From Candidatus Odyssella thessalonicensis (GTDB lineage Bacteria; Pseudomonadota; Alphaproteobacteria; Bin65), in NCBI GenBank assembly GCA_005240015.1, contig SBBV01000104.1:1-7319 (forward strand): 7,319 nucleotides of DNA, written 5' to 3'. Numbering within the stretch: position 1 is the first letter of the stretch; each line of letters begins with the position of its first letter. Position numbers and translations under genes: made by a program. This document shows, piece by piece, positions 6,618 to 7,319 of the stretch. Below the pieces are notes generated by a model that had not been told where the DNA came from, ran no database searches, and worked only from the letters and a program-made list of their open reading frames with translations.

Positions 6618-6623
6618 CGAGCG

Positions 6624-7319
6624 ATGCCCAAAGGTGCCGAGCTCATCGCCGAATTCCTCATCAAGGAGAAAATCCCCTACGTTTTCGGGATTTGCGGCCA
6701 CGGCAATGTCGGCCTGCTCGATGCGCTCTACGCGGTGCGGGATCGCCTGACGCTCGTTTCGCCGCGCCACGAACAGACGGCCGGCCACATGGCTGATGCC
6801 TATTTCCGGGTTCGGCACGAGCCGGTGGCCACGCTCACCTCCTGCGGGCCGGGCTCGGCGAACCTCGTGATGGCGCTGGCGTTAGCCACCAGCGATTCCT
6901 CGGCGTGGCTGGCACTGACGGCCAATGTGCCGACCTCGCAGTTCAACCGTGGTCCATTCCAGGAGATCCATCGCCACAATCAAGCCGACTTCGTCAACGT
7001 CGTCCGACCGGTGGTCAAACGCAGCTTCCAGCCCACGCGTGTCGAGATGCTGCCACTCGCGCTGCGCCAAGCCACGACGACGATGCTTTCGGGCCGTCCC
7101 GGCCCGGTCAATGTCGACATCCCATTCAATGTATTCCAGGAGCAGGCCGACGTCCGCTTGGAGCATGGCGAGCCGGCACGGCTCAACGCGCGCCGCGCGG
7201 CCGCCGATCCTGATGATGTGGCGCGCGCCGCCGACCTCGTCCTGGCGGCGCGAAGGCCCGTTCTGTTCATCGGTCACGGCGTCGCGCGCCACATCATCAG
7301 GATCGGCGGCCGCGCGGCG
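6624..7319 (+). CDS. thiamine-diphosphate-dependent enzyme, N-terminal part (acetolactate synthase/benzoylformate decarboxylase superfamily)
   Basis: 232 codons are open to the window end; the C-terminal ThDP-binding (PP) domain with its GDG motif lies outside. The pyrimidine-binding domain is clear: FGICGHGNVGLLDAL (21-35), PRHEQTAGHMADAY (47-60) with Glu50 as the cofactor-activating glutamate, SCGPGSANLVMAL (73-85), ANVPTSQFNRGPFQE (100-114) at the position of the family's GDVP..FQE segment, and SGRPGPVNVDIP (156-167). The central domain begins around DPDDVARAADLVLAARRPVLFIGHGV (195-220). Such enzymes decarboxylate or ligate 2-keto acids; which one cannot be said. GHGNV recalls IolD, but the rest does not resemble it. 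Residues 221-232 are suspect: they are encoded by the right arm of a 37-bp inverted repeat and do not fit the family, which normally continues with a helix there. Transcription is from the 6531-6558 promoter. Confidence 0.88.
   Translation, partial: MPKGAELIAEFLIKEKIPYVFGICGHGNVGLLDALYAVRDRLTLVSPRHEQTAGHMADAYFRVRHEPVATLTSCGPGSANLVMALALATSDSSAWLALTANVPTSQFNRGPFQEIHRHNQADFVNVVRPVVKRSFQPTRVEMLPLALRQATTTMLSGRPGPVNVDIPFNVFQEQADVRLEHGEPARLNARRAAADPDDVARAADLVLAARRPVLFIGHGVARHIIRIGGRAA
7191..7319. repeat. perfect 37-bp inverted repeat ending at the last base of the window
   Basis: Arm 1 is 7191-7227 and arm 2 is 7283-7319; arm 2 is the exact reverse complement of arm 1, with 55 nt between. Pairing breaks at 7228/7282 and never resumes for long. 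Arm 1 encodes ordinary central-domain residues (RRAAADPDDVAR); arm 2 replaces the expected continuation of the protein. The repeat ends on the final base, as expected of a read or contig that folded back on itself. A genuine stem-loop in the gene is possible but less likely. Confidence 0.9.

Noticed and set aside
6882..7292. A 136-codon minus-strand open frame opposite the ThDP enzyme
   Set aside because: The plus strand carries a clear ThDP-enzyme domain. The minus frame has no recognisable motif and begins within the suspect fold-back arm.

Overview
The window is GC-rich (about two thirds G+C by eye) and almost fully coding. It has tight gene spacing, alternative GTG starts and long antisense open frames, as expected of a high-GC proteobacterium. 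An LIG-then-POL type LigD, a TcuA-like flavoprotein, LigA/LigB-type extradiol dioxygenase subunits and a small GST together suggest an alphaproteobacterium (soil or metagenomic, Rhizobiales/Rhodospirillales-like). That placement is inference. Genes run off both ends. The right end carries a perfect inverted repeat that stops on the last base, so the window probably reaches the end of a contig.

Layout, left to right. (a) 1-1722 (+): 3' part of ligD, the NHEJ ligase/polymerase. (b) 4496-1724 (-): a leftward three-gene cluster in transcription order: hotdog thioesterase, TcuA/CobZ-like FAD dehydrogenase, small alpha/beta hydrolase. Its last gene ends 1 nt from the ligD stop, tail to tail. (c) 4497-4615: a divergent control region with a perfect 6-2-6 palindrome (GTCAAG-TC-CTTGAC) and a TTTATAAA element. 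(d) 4616-5778 (+): a two-gene operon encoding a LigB-like class III extradiol dioxygenase catalytic subunit and a LigA-like small subunit. (e) 6484-5801 (-): a GST-family protein. (f) 6485-6623: a divergent AT-rich promoter region with a near-consensus sigma70-type promoter facing right. (g) 6624-7319 (+): the N-terminal part of a thiamine-diphosphate enzyme of the acetolactate synthase/benzoylformate decarboxylase superfamily, open at the window end.

The centre (b-d) looks like a catabolic locus. A ring-cleaving, non-haem Fe(II) dioxygenase is transcribed away from a thioesterase, a flavin dehydrogenase and a hydrolase, with a shared control region. The substrate cannot be read from sequence. 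The GST and the ThDP enzyme may belong to the same metabolic neighbourhood, but only proximity supports that. I see no RNA genes, CRISPR arrays, insertion sequences or origins, and no stretch over 300 bases lacks a gene. The most striking non-gene signal is the 37-bp perfect inverted repeat at the right edge. It most likely marks a fold-back assembly or amplification artefact that corrupts the last 12 codons of the ThDP enzyme.
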